Source of the DNA: Bradyrhizobium sp. AUGA SZCCT0283
Lineage (GTDB): Bacteria > Pseudomonadota > Alphaproteobacteria > Rhizobiales > Xanthobacteraceae
Direction of reading: 5' to 3'
DNA length: 64,000 bases
Assembly: GCF_018130385.1 (NCBI RefSeq)
Contig: NZ_JAFCLU010000008.1
Location: forward strand, 217,400 to 281,399
Position numbers and translations under genes: made by a program. Positions 62,433 through 64,000 of the stretch are shown piece by piece (the stretch's first letter is position 1; each line of letters begins with the position of its first letter). The notes under the pieces are model-generated. The model did not search any database. It had not been told where the DNA came from and worked only from the letters and a program-made list of their open reading frames with translations.

Positions 62433-63698
62433 CTACCGCACCATGGCGCCGTAGACGATGTCCTGGACCTGCTCACGATAGTACTTCCGAAGTTCGCCGG
62501 GCGCCGCCGTTCCAACGACGACGACAAGGCGCTCTTTCGGGTCGCAGAAGAACTGCGTGCCATACGCGCCATTCCAGGTGAACTCGCCGGGATTGCCCGG
62601 AACCGAGGACAGACCTTCGCTCGTCCGCACTGCCACTCCAAGGCCGAAGCCAAAGCCACCGCGATGCGGCTCCACATTGGCCACGTTGTTCTTGATTTCC
62701 GGCCCAAGGTGGTTGGTGACCATGTGATGTACTGTCTTGGGCCCGAGAATGCGTTGACCGTCGAGCTCGCCGCCATTGAGCAGCATTTGCCCAAAGCGTA
62801 CGTAGTCGCCCACGGTTGCAAACGCGCAGGCGCCACCGCAGTCGAACTTCGTTGGTGTATCGAGTAGTTTGATCGCCTGTGGCTTACCCGTCAGCGGGTT
62901 ATTGGGAAATGGCCGGGCAAGACGAGCGCGCTGTGCCTCCGTGGGGTGGAACGTGGCGTCCCTCATGCCGAGCGGCTGCCACACATTGCCGGCCAGGTAG
63001 TCGCCAAGCCGCTGCTCGCTTACTTTTTCAACAACTGCGCCGAGCACGTCGATCGAGAAGCCGTACTCGAAAACTGTCGCCGGTTGGTGCGCCAGCGGCA
63101 GCTTTGTGATGCGATCGATGAACGCCTGCGTATCACCCTCGATCGCCGGCGCTGTCCCGTCCGGGTACTGACGCGCTACCGGGCTCGAGCTGTCCGGGCG
63201 TCCTCCATACATCAGGCCGGACGTATGTCGATAAAGGTCGTGGATGTAGATCGGTGAAAGCTGCGCTTCGAGCTTCAGCGAACCATCCGCCTGCGCAACA
63301 CCCACTTTCATCTCGGCGAACGCGGGATAGTAATCCGCAAGCTTTGCCTGAAGCGGCAGGCGGCCCTGTTCCATAAGCGTCAGACCCGCAACGGCGGCCA
63401 TCGGCTTGGTCATGGAGGCAAGCGCGAACACAGCATCCAGCGGCATCGCCGTGCCTTTCGTCGGATCAAGTTGGCCGTACGCCTTGTACTGTACGAGCTT
63501 TCCGTCGCGGGCTATCGCGACCACGGCGCCGGGCACACGTTTCGCGGCGATCTCGCGGGCAAAAAAATCGTCCAGCCGGGCCAGTCCCTGCTGCGAAAAT
63601 CCGACCTCATCCGGCTTTGCCTCGGGTAGCGGCGCGGCATTTGCCGCATTGGCAGCGATGCCGGCAACAACCGCCGCGGCCATCATGAATGCCTTCAT
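62433..63698 (-). CDS. Exported serine hydrolase (class C beta-lactamase/esterase family)
   Basis: A 421-residue hydrolase with a Sec signal peptide (MKAFMMAAAVVAGIAANAANA). The catalytic Ser-x-x-Lys is in ALASMTKPMAAVAG (about 85-98); the second motif region is around FEYGFSIDVLGAVVEKVS, where the usual Tyr-x-Asn reads Tyr-Gly-Phe/Ser. GGFGFGLGVAVR is near the end. Members act as esterases, peptidases or, rarely, beta-lactamases. It is alone and converges with cysE. Confidence 0.9.
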   Translation of the reverse strand: MKAFMMAAAVVAGIAANAANAAPLPEAKPDEVGFSQQGLARLDDFFAREIAAKRVPGAVVAIARDGKLVQYKAYGQLDPTKGTAMPLDAVFALASMTKPMAAVAGLTLMEQGRLPLQAKLADYYPAFAEMKVGVAQADGSLKLEAQLSPIYIHDLYRHTSGLMYGGRPDSSSPVARQYPDGTAPAIEGDTQAFIDRITKLPLAHQPATVFEYGFSIDVLGAVVEKVSEQRLGDYLAGNVWQPLGMRDATFHPTEAQRARLARPFPNNPLTGKPQAIKLLDTPTKFDCGGACAFATVGDYVRFGQMLLNGGELDGQRILGPKTVHHMVTNHLGPEIKNNVANVEPHRGGFGFGLGVAVRTSEGLSSVPGNPGEFTWNGAYGTQFFCDPKERLVVVVGTAAPGELRKYYREQVQDIVYGAMVR

Positions 63699-63859
63699 TG
63701 TCTCCTCCCTCGCATGCGGATCGGGCTCGCACGATTTATTATGGTTAGGCCGTCAAGTTTAGATCACGTCTGTAAGAGCGACAAGCCGAGCGCGGGAGCA
63801 GGGCATTCGTCCGGCCCTCGCGACGGTCGCAAGATATTGTACGTGCCTGGAGGCAAATC

Positions 63860-64000
63860 ACCCAGAAGCCTGTCCAGCCCTTCCCGCAAAAATATTCCGC
63901 TTAACTTCGAGCCCAAATCATCGGCATAACTCCGCTTGTCTCACGGCAGATGAGGGGCGTTGGCCATCGTCACGAACGTGCGGTGAGATGCGATGGACGC
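63860..64000. repeat. Start of a dispersed Bradyrhizobium-type repeat (cut by window edge)
   Basis: From about 63860 the text reads CCCTTCCCGCAAAAATATTC, then GGCAGATGAGGGGCGTTGGCC and CGTCACGAACGTGCGGTGAG. I recall this sequence type as a common non-coding dispersed element in Bradyrhizobium genomes. It has no reading frame. The 160 bases between it and the hydrolase start hold only that gene's promoter region. Confidence 0.45.

Overview
The window reads as a chromosomal segment of an alphaproteobacterium of the order Hyphomicrobiales, most probably Bradyrhizobium. This is an inference from high GC, the gene orders (ruvC-ruvA-deaminase-ruvB, tkt-gap-pgk-aldolases, DUF4164-zapA-6S RNA-5-FCL), Rhizobiales-specific small families (DUF1192, DUF1465, DUF2852, DUF4164) and many palindromic intergenic repeats of the kind common in Bradyrhizobium. 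No CRISPR array, prophage, rRNA or tRNA was seen.

Layout. 1-4.0 kb: a cut quinone oxidoreductase, DUF1192, a possible small RNA, DUF1465, rpmE and an MsbA-like ABC exporter. 4.0-9.3 kb: small membrane proteins, a GNAT, a MotA/OmpA-type proton-channel pair, and a DUF1295 + cyclopropane-synthase-like lipid pair. 9.4-14.0 kb: an RND efflux pump with adaptor. 14.0-16.3 kb: an accessory, partly decayed stretch with a secreted ClpP-like protein, small proteins and an IS5-type transposase remnant. 16.3-25.8 kb: a minus-strand housekeeping block (suhB-like phosphatase, SEL1 protein, thiE-like, class I and class II aldolases, pgk, gap, tkt). 26.0-28.6 kb: DUF4164, zapA, 6S RNA, 5-FCL, YmdB-type phosphoesterase. 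28.8-35 kb: a membrane cyclic-nucleotide-binding protein, a soluble PilZ chemoreceptor, yebC, a metallo-hydrolase and a methyltransferase broken by one stop codon. 35.1-40.8 kb: the ruv operon with an embedded cytidine-deaminase-like gene, a duplicated-domain protein, a Tat phosphoesterase, a vapBC toxin-antitoxin pair and ybgC. 40.8-46.6 kb: two TetR modules, a GST, a membrane chemoreceptor and a GhrA-type reductase. 46.6-50.4 kb: three overlapping micro-ORFs, then an ECF42-type sigma factor with its DGPF partner and DoxX/SRPBCC/VOC genes. 50.5-54.8 kb: a second secreted ClpP-like protein, cobT/cobS/cobC and an IS110-family element. 54.9-63.7 kb: SDR, HxlR regulator with a DHFR-like reductase, GST, SnoaL, three YCII-type proteins, a TetR-DUF2852 module, a serine acetyltransferase and a serine hydrolase. 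The last ~140 bases look like the start of a dispersed repeat.

How genes work together. The tkt-gap-pgk-fba block covers lower glycolysis/gluconeogenesis and the pentose-phosphate link. ruvCAB resolves Holliday junctions. cobT, cobS and cobC perform late cobalamin assembly. Three local regulator modules have candidate operators visible as perfect or near-perfect dyads: TetR-DUF2852, TetR-DUF1348 and VapBC. The strongest unexplained items are the paralogous secreted ClpP-fold proteins, the three 4-nt-overlapping micro-ORFs, the shared operator of the TetR-DUF2852 pair, the structured arms of the IS110 element, and the modular palindrome families that fill many gaps.
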